From assembly GCF_000090795.2 (NCBI RefSeq), contig NW_003546547.1, positions 33,619-97,618 on the forward strand: a DNA stretch of 64,000 nt. The letters run 5' to 3'. The stretch is from Amphimedon queenslandica (lineage: Eukaryota > Porifera > Demospongiae > Haplosclerida > Niphatidae). The translations under genes were made by a program, and so were the position numbers. This document shows positions 17,907 through 30,700 of the stretch, in pieces (the first letter of the stretch is position 1; each line of letters opens with the position of its first letter). Under the pieces are notes generated by a model, which searched no databases, was not told the origin of the DNA, and saw only the letters and a program-made list of their open reading frames with translations.

Positions 17907-20900
17907 TCATGCTTCTGTAGGGACAGGCGTAGGGGTTACTTCCTTAGGCGGAGTGACAGGTTTCACAGGTGTCGTTTCTTTTGAAGGAGGTGCCTCGTCA
18001 TCATTTCCTCCCTCCTCCTCTCCTTTCTCTTCCTTTTCGTCCACTACTTGCATCTTATGCTGATAAACCTTTTCTGAGGTCTGCACTTTACCTACACAAC
18101 CAATACAGGGCACTTAATAGCAAAAGTATGTAACTTGTACCTGATGCAAGATTAAAAGAGCGTCCCTTGACTCCGCCTGGTGACGTTGGATAGAGCCAGC
18201 TCACCACTGACCCAACCAGTGGAACATATTTAAGTACAGACTAGGGGAAGTGGATAAATGATCATTAATAAGAAAAATACATATACTTCTTCCTCTTCAA
18301 ACTTTTCTTTCTCTTTGCTCAAGTCTTCTTGAGCTGCTATTATGCCTTGTCTTATCTTTTCCTCTAATCCCTGCAGCTCCTGTGTGTGTGTGTGTTTGTG
18401 TAATAAGGAGATTATGGACTGAAAGCTATTATTAACTTTACTTCTTTCTGTTTTTCGAAATTCTTTGTTCCTGTTATAACATTCTCCAACAATGCAAACA
18501 TGTCTACCTCTTTAGGGAGCTACAATCAATGAAGATAATAATGAAATGCTCCTCTCTCTCTCTAACCTCTCTTAGTAATACACATGTGAAGTTTCCGTGT
18601 TGGAAAGGTTGGAAGACTGATACTCCACTCTCATTATTTAAATGTTGACACAGCTCAATGTTAAGTTTGTTCAACATGTTCACCTCTTCAAAAGTCAACT
18701 CTTGCTTTTCTATAAAATCTGACTTAACATATCTGGGAGAGACAGAGAGAGAGGAGAGAATAGAGAGGGTAAGTGTGTGATAAGATGTAAGAAATTATAC
18801 TAAACTGCATAATGGCCACACAGTGAATGTTAGGAAACTCCAACCATCTCAGATTGCTCTGTCGTCTTAGTACAACTTCAAAGAGACACCTTGCTTGAGT
18901 AATGGGATATATGGTATCCTAGGGACAAACACAACACTAACCAATCGATGTTTGGATTAATACAACATACTATTTTCTGTTTCAATTCTTCAGCAAATTT
19001 CTCAATGTCTTCAATTGATGTACTATACTCTGAAAATAGACAAAATATTTATACAAAAAAACCACAAAAAGTCATTGTGTACATTTAGAAAACTAATTGT
19101 CACTATAATAATATAATTATTAAAAATCTATCATTATCCTTGCTATTAATTACTACAAGCAAGAATGCATAAACCATGTACTCTTGCTGTAAGTTGCTTG
19201 AAAATTAAATTTGTTTGATTAACCTCAAAAATTGCCAGCCATACAAGCGATTAAACCCCCAGACCCACTAACCAGGAAACGATGTAATTGGATCAAAGTG
19301 AAACACAATCCCATCCTTCCCGCCCATGTCATACGTTACTATGCCAACCTTTGGAAACAATGCTTGAAGATCCTTTGATATCTAAATGTAAACACAATAA
19401 ATAATAAATAAATAAATAAATAATAAACATTTGTGAGCCTTGCAATTAGACCCACCATGACGTTATATAGGTTAGTGAGTACTAGTGGCATTCCGTGTAT
19501 AGTGACTACAAGGGGGCCCTCGTCATCTTCTGGTGGCTGGGTATCACTGCCTTCTTTGTCTCCTTTTTCGCTGGAACCAGACTCCTAGAAATTATAAATG
19601 GCTGTTTGAAAAACGTGCAGAAAATCAGCTATACTGCAGTACATTAAAGGGTCTAAAATAAAAGGTCTTCAAAGTATTCTTTGATTTGTTATAAGAGGAG
19701 GTCTTAATTTGGCCCGATTTTTGAGCAAATTAAAAAATTCATAAAAAATCCAATTTTGATTGGAATCAGCTCAAACTTTCTATGCAACATAAGTACATGT
19801 ATATGCATCAGGAAAAATTATTAAAGTGGAAAATTTTCACCTTTTCATTTTTGGTGAAATTTGGCAAAAATCCCCGTACTATAGTACAGGGACTTTTGGC
19901 CCAATTTTTGAGTAACTTTTAAAATTCATAAAAAATTCATTTTTGATCGGAATCAGCTCAAACTTTCTACGCAACATAAGTACATGTATATGCATCAGGA
20001 AAAATTATTAAAGTGGAGAATTTTCACCTTTTCATTTTTGGCGAAATTTGGCAAAAATCCCTGTACTATAATAGTACAGGGACTTTGGCCCAATTTTTGA
20101 GTAACTTTAAAAATTCATAAAAAATCCAATTTCAATCGGAATTGGCTTACACTTTCTACACAACATAAGTACATAAATATGCACCAGAAAAAATTATAAA
20201 AGTGGAGAATTCTCTCCTTTTCATTTTTGGCAAAATTTGGCCAGAGACAGTGTACTATAGTACTAGTACATGGTCTTTGGTGCAATTTTCAAACAACTTC
20301 CAAAATTCATTAAAAATCTAATTTGATTTAATTTAAAACAGAAGCTAACCTGATCTGAGGAGCTGTCTTTCTGCTCTTGTGGGTGTGGCACTGGATTAAT
20401 AAAACTCTTAAAAGATGGAGGGAGAACTAACTGCCCACTGCCGGAATATTTAAACAAGATGACATAAGAGGTATGACTTGGAATAGCCTAATTAGTGTGA
20501 GACTATAATAATTCATTAACGATCATGACGTACTAGTCTTGTAATGCCAGGTATCTCATCTAATCTCTTCATCATGTTCTTAGTCTAAAGGATTGAATGG
20601 AATGATAAGAATGCTGACTATTGGCATACCAGTCCTCTACAGTAGCTGACAGTATCGACCAGTGCAGACTCACCTAATGAGAATTAACATAAACAATAGA
20701 GCCTGTCTCAATGTGCATGAGTAATTGAGAGCAAACAGACATAATAAGCTTTAACTAAAGGGCACAAGACTACATCTCCTTATAAGGCTGAAACGAATAG
20801 TGAGATATTCAAATATTCGTTCGTTTAGCATGCCAACTATTCAAATAGTGAAAAATACTACCGTATAGCAGGAAATTTTGGAGGGAATTAAATTTGGCGA

Positions 20901-23295
20901 ATTTGGCGTTTTGATAGCCATTCGCCAAAATTAAACCCGCCATTTTGAGCCATTATACGCATGCTCAATGCACGTGGCCACCAATTCGCCAAATTAAAAT
21001 CTGCCAATCACCAAAATTTAGCAATTCGCCAATATTTAGTCCCTCCAAAATTTTCCGCTATACGGTATTCATTTCAGCTCTATCCTCCTTATAGCTAGTC
21101 TACTTCTATTTTCTCCTTCTCTTCCTTACCAAGATACTGCATGCAGAGCCAGAGTGGTAGCGCCAGTAGCTTTGAAAGACCACGGGGATAAAGACCTAGC
21201 CATGAGGACTGAGGGATTGCAAAATCCTTTGAAGAGAGATCGGGATTCTCTCCTGGAAAGTTAGCAGGAGTAGGCTGAGAGAGAGAGGGAGGAGAGAGAG
21301 AGGGGGGAGGTTAGTGAGGATAGTTTAATTACAAGCAATGACTCACAACTCCACTGGTAGTTATAACTTTGGGGTGTTTATGAAACGTCTGTCAAATAGA
21401 GTTAAGATAACTTCTCTATATACTATTGTGCCAACACACACATACAATACTACCAATACTTTGCATGCGTGTACAAGTACATCAATAGAGCTACTTGGGT
21501 ACTATATATATATATAATAAAGAGGATACAATCTTTGGAGAGCTAAGAATCCCAAACCACGTCCCAGGGAACAGTGTGAAGCTATCAGCATCACTGAATC
21601 CCTAATCATGCACACAATACAATTAAAGAAAGTATGACATTTTATGGTACTTTTATTTCATCTCTCTCTTCTGGAAGACATAGTGAGGAGAGCCCATGAC
21701 TACAAGTACAAAATATTAAAAGATACTGAACCTTCTCTCTCTCTCTCTCAGCTCACCCTGTTACATGTAGCCACATGTTATATTGATCACAAATTCCTCT
21801 TAATGTCACCAAATCATCAATATGACCAGCAAGAGGTGTTCCTTGTAATAATAGACACAATAAATCAGCACACACACACACACACAATACCTGCATAAGC
21901 AACAACCATTAATGGTGTCTTTCCAACATTATTGTCTTCATTAATCTTCTTCTCTAAAGCATTGGTGTCCTAGAGAAGAAGATATACATGATGAGAGTGA
22001 TGATTATCACTTACTAATGAATGAGTAGAGCCATGAACTGTAGAACAGGGAACTGGAAGGGAAAGTGAAATAAAAGCAAAGTTTACTTTCAGATTTACTT
22101 ACTTATAGAGAGAGAGGACTGAGGCAAGCCAGCCTAAAGTGAAATCAAAAACAAACTCAAACAATTAGTCCCAGCCTTACCCTCACACACGAAGAGTATA
22201 ATGGCTCTATTTCACCTCTGGCACTCAGATATATTACAGGAGGCCTATGAAAAACAAAAAGAAAATGATGACATACTTTAGTGCATGCATACAAGTGTCT
22301 GCAATTTATAATTTACTTTGTGGCAGCTGCTAGTAGACCATCGGTCCCCATTTTATCATACTTCCTATACAAAGCCATCTGAATCGCTACAATAGAATAG
22401 AAACCAGTTACTTATAGTTGTATATGTAACACTGTACCTCTTAAGTAACCATCTCTGACGTCATCGTGATAAATCGAGGCCAATGGTTTATTAATGTCTA
22501 ATCTAAAAAGAGAAATTATTACTTCTATCATAAGGTACCTTAAATTGCATACTGTGTGTAGCCTTAGCCCTTATTAAAATTACAGCCTTCCCAAATTATT
22601 TTTTACAAAAAAAATCTTAGACAACTCCATCTCCTCAATATATATACAGATAGATATTATATACAATTATCTACCAAATCATTCTATTACCTGCTCTATT
22701 AATACAATCATTATCATTACCTACCCTATTAATCCGATCATTATATTTGCTACATGTACATGGACATATCCAGCAAGTCCATCAATGTCCCTTTGGTCTA
22801 GAGCCACTGAGAGATAACAGGACAAGGAACGGGCTAGGACTGAGAGGTGAGTCCCTCCCGAGTGCAACGAGGTTTTTAAACTACAAAATATTTTAATTTT
22901 TTAAATTAAAAAATTATAACGTACGGTCCCGTTATTTTGAGGCACGCCCCTAATTTGTCTAAGACATTTGATAATTCTTGATCCCTTTAATTAGAAAAAA
23001 GTACACATAATAATAATATATAATAATTAGTAATTACCCTTCAGCTAGGAGTGGGTCATTTTCTGGCCTAATTAATAGAAAAAAGACAATTAGGGCTTAA
23101 AATACAGAGAAATGTGGCGGGTACTTATTGGAAGGTTTTTCTTGCTGCTGCTGTGAGACTTGTTGAAGTCCTTCAAGCCATTTTTGCAGGATAGTATTTA
23201 GTTCCTAAAAATATCCAATAAGTTTACAATCAGTTTGGATGCTAGATATATTCACAAGAAGGCCAATAGTCTAAGAAACTTACCGATTGTTCCAT
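17907..23295 (-). CDS. PDXDC1: PDXDC1, pyridoxal-dependent decarboxylase domain protein
   Basis: Group II PLP-decarboxylase-like protein; the vertebrate homologue is PDXDC1, whose substrate is not firmly established. The start is ATG 23293-23295 (MEQS, then an intron), with many small exons. Recognisable pieces include PPVIYLSARGEIE (about 22230), TNALEKKINEDNNVGKTPL (about 21950), GTPLAGHIDDLVTLRGICD (about 21820), DADSFTLFPGTWFGIL (about 21570), LLALPLWLCMQYLG (about 21150) and FIEKQELTFEEVNMLNKLN (about 18700). VPLVGSVVSWLYPTSPGGV with GRSFNLASG (18230-18140) matches the IPVVGSVLNWF/GRTFNLTAG block that is diagnostic of PDXDC1. The acidic and Pro/Thr-rich C-terminus ends at TGA 17907-17909. 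Introns hold a 188-bp repeat array and a nested MITE. I could not place every exon (especially around 20500-20700 and 22900-23100). Confidence 0.9.
19708..20335 (+). repeat. 188-bp intronic repeat, about 3.3 tandem copies
   Basis: Head-to-tail monomers begin at about 19711, 19898 and 20088, plus a partial fourth, giving a period near 188 bp. Each reads GGCCCAATTTTTGAGCAACT, then CATAAAAAATCC, TCAGCTCAAACTTTCTA, GTACATGTATATGCATCAG, TTTTGGCAAAATTTGGC and a core close to CCCTGTACTATAGTACAGGG. They lie in a PDXDC1 intron in antisense orientation to the gene. The copies differ by scattered substitutions, so the array is not recent. Confidence 0.88.
20784..21084 (+). mobile_element. hAT-like MITE interrupted by a second MITE
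   Basis: The outer element begins AAGGCTGAAACGAATAG (from 20784) and ends ATTCATTTCAGCTCTATC (to 21084). The two ends are imperfect inverted repeats around GCTGAAACGAATA. The octamer CTCCTTAT flanks it at 20776-20783 and 21085-21092, consistent with a hAT-type 8-bp duplication, although the exact edges of the inverted repeats are uncertain. The TACCGTATA MITE at 20859-21067 sits inside it and is therefore the younger insertion. Confidence 0.5.
20859..21067 (+). mobile_element. MITE, TACCGTATA family, copy 2 (209 bp)
   Basis: Ends are TACCGTATAGC and GCTATACGGTA, with about 30 bp of near-perfect inverted repeat (GGAAATTTTGGAGGGA on the left, TCCCTCCAAAATTTTCC on the right). Internal inverted motifs are TTTGGCGAATTTGGCG and CGCCAAATT, and a central block contains GCATGCTCAATGCACGTGG. 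It lies in an intron of PDXDC1. It is the best preserved of the three copies in the window. Confidence 0.85.
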
Positions 23296-23507
23296 TGATC
23301 CTTCTTTTGGCGGACTCCACGTTGAACAATGGGTGTGTCTAATCTGAAATTAATGGACCACACCCAATTAATTAAATTGCTGCAGCTTTGCAGTTTGCAT
23401 TGCAGAATGTGTCATGCAGTTAATCCTTTAGTGTCAGAGTAGGTTGTAGATTCTATCACTCTCACTGTTTTTATTATATTGTCTGTAAGACTAGAGACAA
23501 AGAAAAG

Positions 23508-25374
23508 ATGAAACTTCTGTTAGCTGATCTACTTTTATTACTAATAAGCCTTGGCTGGTTTCTATCAAGTAAAAATGTTCTCTGTAGTTTTAATTTCTAA
23601 TGTTAATTCATTTTAAAAGGTACTGTGCAAAGTCAACAACAATGTGCAAGAAAGTTTATGGATCTATCTTTAGTGACATATAGAGCAGAACGCATTTCAA
23701 ATAATGCAGTTGGTAATGACTTGGACAATGAGCTCAGAGTCCTTCAAGAGTATCAGTTCAATTGTTCATCTACTAATATAACCAGTCTTATATTGGGTAT
23801 TGATGTAAGATCTGGCTATACTATGTTTCCCAGTGTCCAGGTTTATTCAACTGACGGTAGTCTAGTGACTGGTAGTGAGAGAACTATTTATTATTCTCCC
23901 TCTAATGTCAGTACTAGTGGAGTGTTTGAATATCCACTCAATCCTCCTATACCAGTAATGAATGGAGACCTGTTAGCTGTATCACAACCACCTCAAGCGA
24001 GCAGTGTTGTTAGAATCTATTATACTCTTCCAGGGGTCACCTTTCGTAGCAGTCGGCATTCACTTAGCACAGAAAATGTTAATTCAAATGGTTCTTCAAT
24101 CACAAATCAGTTGATATTAGTATATCCAGTAACAGGTAAGACACACACTCACTGTATCATTGAATTATTTTACTATCATTAGATGGATACTGTGTTAATA
24201 GTGTCAATTCAATCAATGCTTCAATTATTAAAGAAAATGCTTTTAAAATACATGACTCTGATCGGCCAAGTGATAACAGACAATACTTGTATCCAGATAT
24301 AGTGTTCTCTTGTAATGGTTCACTTACTAAATGGATCTATGGAGGTATTGATCATGGTAACAATCCTCCTAATAGACTACCTGAGCTCCAAATATGGCGT
24401 CAACTGGGTCCCAATAATTACAATAAAACAGGATCTAGTTTAGTTAACGCTAGTGCAATGATTGGTACTAATCTCTATGAATTTATTCCTCAGAATCCAT
24501 TGCAGCTCCAGGAAGGAGACATATTTGGTTTCTATTTTCCAGAAAGATCTGAAAGTCAATTGAGTATCTATGAACAGGATGGTAATGGACCAGTCAACCT
24601 AAGGTACAGCTCAAATGTTCCTCTATCATCAATAAGTCAAGCATTATCTACTTTTGCAAATAATTTTCCACTAGTTTCAGTTGAAGTTTCAGGTAATAAA
24701 TAATTTTAATATTGTCTCATGTTAATTTTAATTACTCAATAGTGTCTACAATGCCACCTATTATGTCAACAACTACTCCTACTACTACTACTATTACTGT
24801 GATATCTGCTAGCTCATATGCAACACTATCAACTGCTATCCTCAGCAGCATAGAACCATCTTCTCTCCCATCATCTGTAGTCAGTACATCCACATCATCT
24901 ACTACTGCAAACACAACACCAGTTGCAGTATACATAATTGTAGGCATTGTAGTATGTATCATTCTTGCCTCTTTAGTAATAATAGTGCTGTCTGTTGCTG
25001 TTTGCATCAAGAAAAGATCCAATAAAAAAGAAAATGTTGTTATTGAAGCAGATGTTAGTTTATCGCTAAAATTTATGCCTGCTGGGAAAGGAAGCGATAA
25101 CTCTAATACAGCCACAGAAGATAATGATAGCAATGATTTCACTATTTCTAATATGAATGATAACCCAGCATATGGTACTGCTAGCGCTCTTACTAATAGT
25201 GGTAATGCCACTGCTGTGATAATACAAGATAACCTAGCATATGCCAGCACTGATATTGTGTCCAACAATAATAATAATAGATCTACAGGAGTATATGAAG
25301 TAGTTGAAGCACCAAACTTTGAATCACCGAATTCTAATTGTCAAGATGGTGACATAGATAATGACTATATATAG
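23508..25374 (+). CDS. Type I transmembrane glycoprotein A (tandem pair)
   Basis: Four exons: 23508-23568, 23620-24135, 24183-24692 and 24743-25374. Exon 1 is a signal peptide (MKLLLADLLLLLISLGWFLS). The ectodomain has two related modules: the first (exon 2) runs FNCSSTN...FPSVQVYS...FEYPLNPPIPVMNGD, and the second (exon 3) runs FSCNGSLTKWIYGG...PELQIWR...YEFIPQNPLQLQEGD. About ten N-x-S/T sites are visible. Exon 4 encodes a Ser/Thr-rich stalk, a membrane segment (AVYIIVGIVVCIILASLVII), a basic KKRSNKK and an acidic cytoplasmic tail with DNPAYG and DNLAYA (NPxY-type) and YEVVEAP. I cannot assign a known family; a surface adhesion or recognition receptor is inferred from architecture only. It shares a 212-bp divergent promoter with PDXDC1. 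Confidence 0.82.
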
Positions 25375-25542
25375 AATTAAAAATATATTTTAATAATGTT
25401 TTTTATTAGTATGAGTTATTAGCAGTAATTTCATATGAACACAGCCTATACCACCTTGTGTCATGCAATGAAAAAGGTGTTGTTATTATAGCCCTGCTAT
25501 TAGTGTTACTTCCCCTCACTCTTAAAAAAGGAAAGAAGAAGG

Positions 25543-27613
25543 ATGAAGTTGCTGGCAGTTGAAAATCTTTTTTATCTAATATTATTAGTACTTTCAAAGG
25601 GTATGACTTTGTATAATGATAATTAAAGTTTTCAAATTAATAGGTTTTGTGTATGGAGACCAGGGATGTACAGAGAAGTTTATGGAGTTGTCACAAGTAA
25701 CATACAGAGCACAATACACATCAGCTAGTGCCCCTGGAAGGACATGGGATGATAAACTAAGAGCTCTTCAAGAGTATCAGTTCAATTGTTCATCCACTAA
25801 TGTAACCAGTCTTATATTGGGTATTGATGTGAGGAGAGCTACTGGTAGTATTAATTTATTTCCAAGTGTTAGAGTTTATAGACCTAATAGCAATGATCCT
25901 GGGAAGTATGATCTAGTGACTGGTAGTGAGAGAACTATTTATTATTCTACCTCTAATGTCAGTACTAGTGGAGTGTTTGAATATCCACTCAATCCTCCTA
26001 TACCAGTAATGAGTGGAGAAGTTGTAGCAATTGTACAACCTCGTGAGGAAGAGAGTGTTGTCAGAATCTATTACATTGAAGGTGTATCTGGAATCAGTTT
26101 TAGTAGCAGCAAGGAAATATCAATTGATTCAGATGAAATTGATTTAGGTGATACTCCCATTACAAATGAGTTGATATTAGTATATCCAGTAACAGGTAAG
26201 ACACACACTCACTGTATCATTGAATTATTTTACTATCATTAGATGGACACTGTGTTAATAGTGCCAATTCAATCAATGCTATGGCTATTAGAAATTATTT
26301 CCTAACAGTCCAAAGGAGTGGAGCTATTAATGATAGAAGGCAGTATCTATATCCTGAAATTGTGTTCTCATGTAATGGATCCCTCACTAAATGGATATAT
26401 GGAGGGATGAATCACAATAACATGAACAATAATTCACCTGAGCTCCAAATATGGCGTCAACTGGGTCCCAATAATTACAACAAAATAGGATCTAGTTTAG
26501 TTAATGCTAATACAATGATTGGTACTAATCTCTATGAGTTTATTCCTCAGACTCCACTGCAGTTCCAGGAAGGAGACATATTTGGTGTTCATATTCCACA
26601 AACAGGCCAAAGTGTGTTTTCTTTATATGAGCAGAGAGGGAATGGACCTCTTAATGAGCGAGTCAATGGTGATGCTGACAATCCTTATTCAACAATAACT
26701 CAAGCACTTGTAACAGACTCAAATAATGATTTCCCATTAGTCACTGTAGAAGTATCAAGTAAGTTATTGATAATAATTTTATATTTATTATGATTACATG
26801 TTTATAGTTTCACTGGCATCTACTAGTGTGGTTTCATCATCAAGTACCAGCCCAGTCATTAGTACAACTTCTGTAATAACAACCTCTACCATGATATCAT
26901 CTACAGTGGTGTCCATCACTCTCAGTAATGCTTTATCTATACTGGTAACTGCCATTCCATCACTTTTGTCATCTACTTATTCTAGCAGTTCATTTTATAC
27001 CACTCCAGTTAGTTCAACAGTGATCATTACTACTGCTCCCAGTGACTCCTCAGTTATTGCTACTACTGTAAATAGATCTAGTAGTACTGCCATTAGTGGG
27101 ATGACTTCTCCTGGCAGTTCATCATCTATTGCAACTTCCACTAAATCCACTACTTCTAGCAGTGCATCTGTTGTCTCTACTGTGAATTCTGCTGTCTCTA
27201 TTGTGATATCTGTTAGCTCACATTCCATGCTATCAACTGCTATCCTCAGCATCATGGAACCATCTTCTCTCTCATCATCTGTAGTCAGTACTTCCACATC
27301 ATCTACTACTGCAAACACAACACCAGTTGCAGTATACATAATTGTAGGCATTGTAGTATGCATTATTCTTGCCTCTTTAGTAATAATAGTGCTGTCTGTT
27401 GCTGTTTGCATCAAGAAAAAAGGACATATTATTATTGATTCATCAGACATGGAAGACAATCCAGCGTACATTGCTACTAATCCTATTGCTGTGACAATAC
27501 AGGATAATCCAGCATATGCCACCAATGTTGGAAATGAATGTAATGCAGTAGATTATGAAGAATTGAATCAAGTGATAGCACAAGATTATGATGAAATTGA
27601 TGATTGTGTGTAA
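25543..27613 (+). CDS. Type I transmembrane glycoprotein B (tandem pair)
   Basis: Paralogue of the preceding gene in the same order and phases: exons 25543-25600 (signal peptide MKLLAVENLFYLILLVLS), 25644-26195, 26243-26758 and 26808-27613. The ectodomain again has two modules, the second with FSCNGSLTKWIYGG and PELQIWRQLGPNNYN. The Ser/Thr stalk is longer than in gene A (about 170 versus 60 residues). The membrane segment is nearly identical to that of gene A, and the tail has DNPAYI and DNPAYA motifs plus DYEELNQ. The second intron (26196-26242) is base-for-base identical to that of gene A. The start is 168 bp after the stop of gene A, and the downstream ankyrin gene starts 141 bp after this stop, all on the same strand. 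Confidence 0.82.
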
Positions 27614-27754
27614 AGATTATTTTTTAAAAATTAATAGGTAGTGATGTGAACCCATTGGAATGTTTGGAATGTGATAAATAATAGAGGGTGTGGCTCGTTA
27701 CTCTCTAGCTCGCTCTCGAGGTCTCTAGCCGAGTCTTTCTATCCGTCTCTTCTA

Positions 27755-30700
27755 ATGTCTCTGTTATCTCACATAAGAGAGGCTGTAGCTAATAATCAGC
27801 CTGATAAACTACGCTCCCTTCTATTACAATCTTCCCTGCCCAATCCAGAAGAAGAAAGCAAGAATAAAAATGAAGGTGTTTGTGTTTCTTCTCCACTCGA
27901 CTCCTCACTTCAATTAGCAGTAAATTTAATAATCAGGCGTCAGGAGACTGAATCTACTGCTACTGAGGCGACTACAGTAGATTCTGGTAACTTTGAGTGT
28001 GTCTCCCTGCTTTTAGAACACGGAGCGTCATTGAGTAGTCTCTCTAAAGATGGATTGAAAGGTGGAAATGTATTTGGTCTAGAGGAGCTGTTCGAGCTGT
28101 CATTGTATCTCTCCTCTTCTCCTTCCCTCTCTCACCTTCCATTACCTGTACTCTCAGGCCCTCTGAGACAAGCCATTAAAGAAGGAGATATCAAACTATT
28201 AGAATCCATCTTGAGTAAGAATGACAAGATATCAAACTACAGGGACAGCATGGGTCTGACGCCACTTCACTATCTCTCAATGTACACGACAGAGGAACGT
28301 CCCCTACTATTAGACGTGGGTAAGCTACTATTAGAACACGGTGCCAAACCAAATCTAGCATCTCGTACTGACCTCTCTACTCCACTTCATTACGCCTGCC
28401 ACCATGGTAACACGGCCATTGTCGACCTGTTGCTAAGGGAATCGATTGACCCAGAGTCCCTTCTATTGTGTCAGGACTCACTTGGGAGGACATGTACACA
28501 TGTAGCAATATACAATGATCACTGGGACCTTGTTTCAGCGTTGGTCCAATCGTACAGGGATCTATTAGCATCTGCTGAATGCGTAGTCGATCATAAAGGA
28601 TACAATATCAGTGGGGCTTTGTTTTATGCTCGTTCTTCCTCCTCTCTCCCTCTCTCTCATCATTTATTGACTCCTTGTCTCTCTAAGGTGGAGGCTGATT
28701 ATTGTCTTCATGATGCTGTTGCTGTTGGGAACGATGAAATGGTAGAGCATGCAATGGAGGGAGGTGCTGATGTCAATGTCTTTGACTTTTGTCAGCAGTC
28801 TCCACTTATTCTAGCATCAAAGCTAGGCCATCATTCCATCTGTAAGCAATTGCTTAGTAAAGGAGCCAATCCTTCTCTCTCTGATAATTCTGGCTGGACT
28901 CCTTTGCATTACGCAGCAGCTAATGGCCACAAACAAGTCATTGAAGCTTTACTTGAATCAGGAGATGAAAAAGGAGAGAGTCTTGATCTTTATCCTGTTA
29001 CTAATACTGGCTCTACTCCGTTGGAACTGAGTCTATTACGTGGGCGAATTGAAGTTGCACGTGTGATCCTCTCATCCACTAAGAGAGAAGTGTTTAATGG
29101 TGACTGGATGAATCTCCTCTCATTAGCAGCTTCACTCGATGACCTGTCAATCATTAAGGATATTGTCCACTTGTTTTGTCCACAGCAATGGGCCAAATCA
29201 TTGGGCAATTGGATCAATATACCCATCACCTCTCCTCATAGAGATGGAGATAAGAAAGAGCCAGAGTGGTCTTGCTTGAAAGTATTAACAGAATTGCCTT
29301 CACCTCCAACTCTCTTTCTCAAAGATATCTTATCGCCTAAATCAGCTCAAGAAAAATTCAAGAAGCATCGTGAATTCTTAGCCTCGTCTGGTCACTGCCA
29401 GTTTGTTGATCATCATATATTTAATTCAGAAGAGAAGAGAAAGAGCAGGAAGAAAAGAAAGCCATTTATGTCTTGTTCTTCCATTACAAAGAGAAAGTCT
29501 TCTCCTATTCACGCGATGCTCTCTGCTGGTAATATCCCTGGTTTGATGTACCTCATTAAAGAAATGAGAAAAGGAAACGGTTTCTCTCTTTTTCTTGAAA
29601 CAAAAGACGTGACTGGTGTATCTGGTGCTACCCTGCTCTCAAAGCCACTGACCGAGGGTCTTATGTCTGCTGATCACAAGCTGGAGAGTGAAATACTGCA
29701 AGCATTAGAAAAGGAATACCCTCTACCTGGTGTATCGATTGGATGGGGCTTACTTCATTTACTGATTAGTAAGACAGAGTGAGAGAGAGAGAGAGAGATG
29801 GAGGAGGGAGAAGGATGTATGAAATTAAATTTTTACTAAACAATAACATGTACTATCTTGTTAGTGAATTCATCTTTATTACACTTTTGGGAGTAGATTT
29901 GTCATTTTGTAGTCCCAACAGAGCATTAATTAAATTTCTTTTTATTCTTTTTTAGTTAAACTTTCATCAAAGGTCGTAGAAGGAAAAACTCCTCTAGAAA
30001 AATGGTAAGCTGCCAAATACACTGATAATATTATTTTTATTTTATGAATTATTCAGGCCTGAGCTGCTCATTACCAAAAAAGCCAGCAATTTCGTTCCAT
30101 CAATAAGTTAGTTCACTTGTATGTGCATTTATTGATATGTACTGTAGTTGTATTATTTTTATTTTTGTTGCTGTTGCTACATATTACTTGTTTCTTTTGT
30201 CTGTTTTCTGTTACAGAACACAATCAACTTAGCAAATTAAATGAAGCCATGAGACTCGCCTCAGCAATATTGGAAAGGTAAGCAATGAATGTTAATCTAC
30301 TAAGAGGGACGCATTTTCATTTCTCTCTCTTTTTTTATAGTGAAGACATTGCTGTATTTTTCCCCATATTTTCCAATCGTTTTTGTTCTCTTATATTCAC
30401 TGCTGCCATCAATGGAGTTGATACAAAGTTCCTAAAACTCCTCCTCGCCAAAGGCAACAAGTCCCTCCCCTCCTCGACTCCTCTTTATTTCAATTGGTTT
30501 AATAGGAATCCACAAAAGTTTGCCGTCACTGAAGCTATAATGAGAAGACATTACAAACAAGCCGAGGTTATACTGGATGAGGTGTCACTTTCAGACATGT
30601 TCTCAGCACTACCCCCACGTCTCATTGAAGAATCAAGTGAAGTGTCTTCAGTCCACAGCTTAGAAGAAGATGAAGATGACATTGTCACTGATGTAGATGT

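Noticed and set aside
24732-25268. Long minus-strand open frame opposite glycoprotein A exon 4
   Set aside because: It is the mirror of the Ser/Thr-rich and membrane-coding exon; low-complexity coding sequence often leaves the opposite strand open. The same applies to 26995-27525.
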